From NCBI RefSeq assembly GCF_003115845.1, contig NZ_KZ819042.1:1-36349 (forward strand): a stretch of 36,349 nt of DNA, given 5' to 3'. Below the pieces are notes generated by a model, which was given only the letters and a program-made list of their open reading frames with translations, was not told the origin of the DNA and did not search any database. The stretch comes from Brenneria roseae subsp. roseae. Its GTDB lineage: Bacteria > Pseudomonadota > Gammaproteobacteria > Enterobacterales > Enterobacteriaceae. Position numbers and translations under genes: made by a program. This document shows positions 36,308 to 36,349 of the stretch, piece by piece; positions within the stretch are counted from its first letter, which is position 1; each line of letters begins with the position of its first letter.

Positions 36308-36349
36308 TGGCGGAACGGACGGGACTCGAACCCGCGACCCCCTGCGTGA
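36308..36349 (-). tRNA. aspT: tRNA-Asp, 3' part, cut by the window edge
   Basis: The last 42 bases are the 3' half of tRNA-Asp on the minus strand. They run from within the anticodon (UC of GUC) through the variable loop, the T arm (GGTTCGAGTCC) and the acceptor end CCGTTCCGCCA. The 5' half lies outside. It is eight bases from trpT, so both derive from one transcript. Confidence 0.93.

Noticed and set aside
1-36349. CRISPR array, insertion sequence or prophage genes
   Set aside because: No regularly spaced repeats, transposase, integrase or phage-type proteins were seen in either strand.

Overview
The window is chromosomal DNA of a member of the Enterobacterales. The backbone is the E. coli rep-ppiC / ilvC-ilvY / ilvA-D-E-M-G-L / yifB-maoP-hdfR / trpT-aspT neighbourhood, with protein lengths almost identical to E. 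coli (Rep 673 aa, PpiC 93, IlvC 492, IlvA 514, IlvD 616, IlvG 548, MaoP 112). I would guess the Pectobacteriaceae (Pectobacterium, Brenneria or Dickeya type), but the sequence read by eye does not settle the genus.

Layout from left to right. (1) 163-2629: rep (minus) and ppiC (plus). (2) 2692-8401: the proline utilisation pair putA (minus) and putP (plus), divergent around a control region rich in the PutA operator motif GTTGCA. (3) 8556-16144: a nine-gene plus-strand operon that is the most interesting part of the window. It encodes a stand-alone PRD protein, a glycine-rich SFCGS protein, DUF4312, two polytopic membrane proteins (DUF4311, DUF4310), an amidohydrolase/deacetylase, a DgaE-family PLP ammonia lyase, a DgaF-family KDGP aldolase, and a large MtlR/LicR-type regulator (HTH-HTH-PRD-PRD-EIIB-EIIA). 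It is preceded by a near-consensus CRP site and a 9-bp dyad. The gene set matches a conserved but uncharacterised locus that I recall from Enterococcus faecalis (EF_0829-EF_0839) and Aeromonas hydrophila (AHA_3910-3917). (4) 16167-17019: an AT-rich orphan polymorphic-toxin module (type 44 toxin domain with an in-frame upstream stop) and its probable immunity gene. (5) 17151-27931: branched-chain amino acid genes: ilvC, divergent ilvY, then two extra genes (an LprI-like secreted protein overlapping ilvY by ATGA, and a DUF2461 protein), then ilvA-D-E-M-G with the ilvL leader peptide and attenuator. (6) 28285-31241: yifB (comM), maoP, hdfR. (7) 31254-35777: ytfQ-ytfR-ytfT-yjfF, a galactofuranose-type ABC importer. 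(8) 36185-36349: tRNA-Trp with terminator and the 3' part of tRNA-Asp, marking the tail of an rRNA operon (rrnC position) beyond the right edge.

Compared with the E. coli order, three segments look inserted into a conserved backbone: put plus the nine-gene operon plus the toxin remnant between ppiC and ilvC; two genes between ilvY and ilvA; and the ytf importer between hdfR and trpT.

Working model for the nine-gene operon (inference): a carbohydrate-acid or amino-sugar-acid substrate enters through the SFCGS/DUF4312/DUF4311/DUF4310 module, which occupies the place that a mannose-class PTS (DgaABCD) holds in the Salmonella D-glucosaminate operon. The amidohydrolase removes an acyl or cyclic amide group, DgaE-like eliminates ammonia to give a 2-keto-3-deoxy sugar acid (phosphate), and DgaF-like splits it to pyruvate and a triose (phosphate). 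Expression would answer to CRP-cAMP and to PTS phosphorylation through the PRD regulator.
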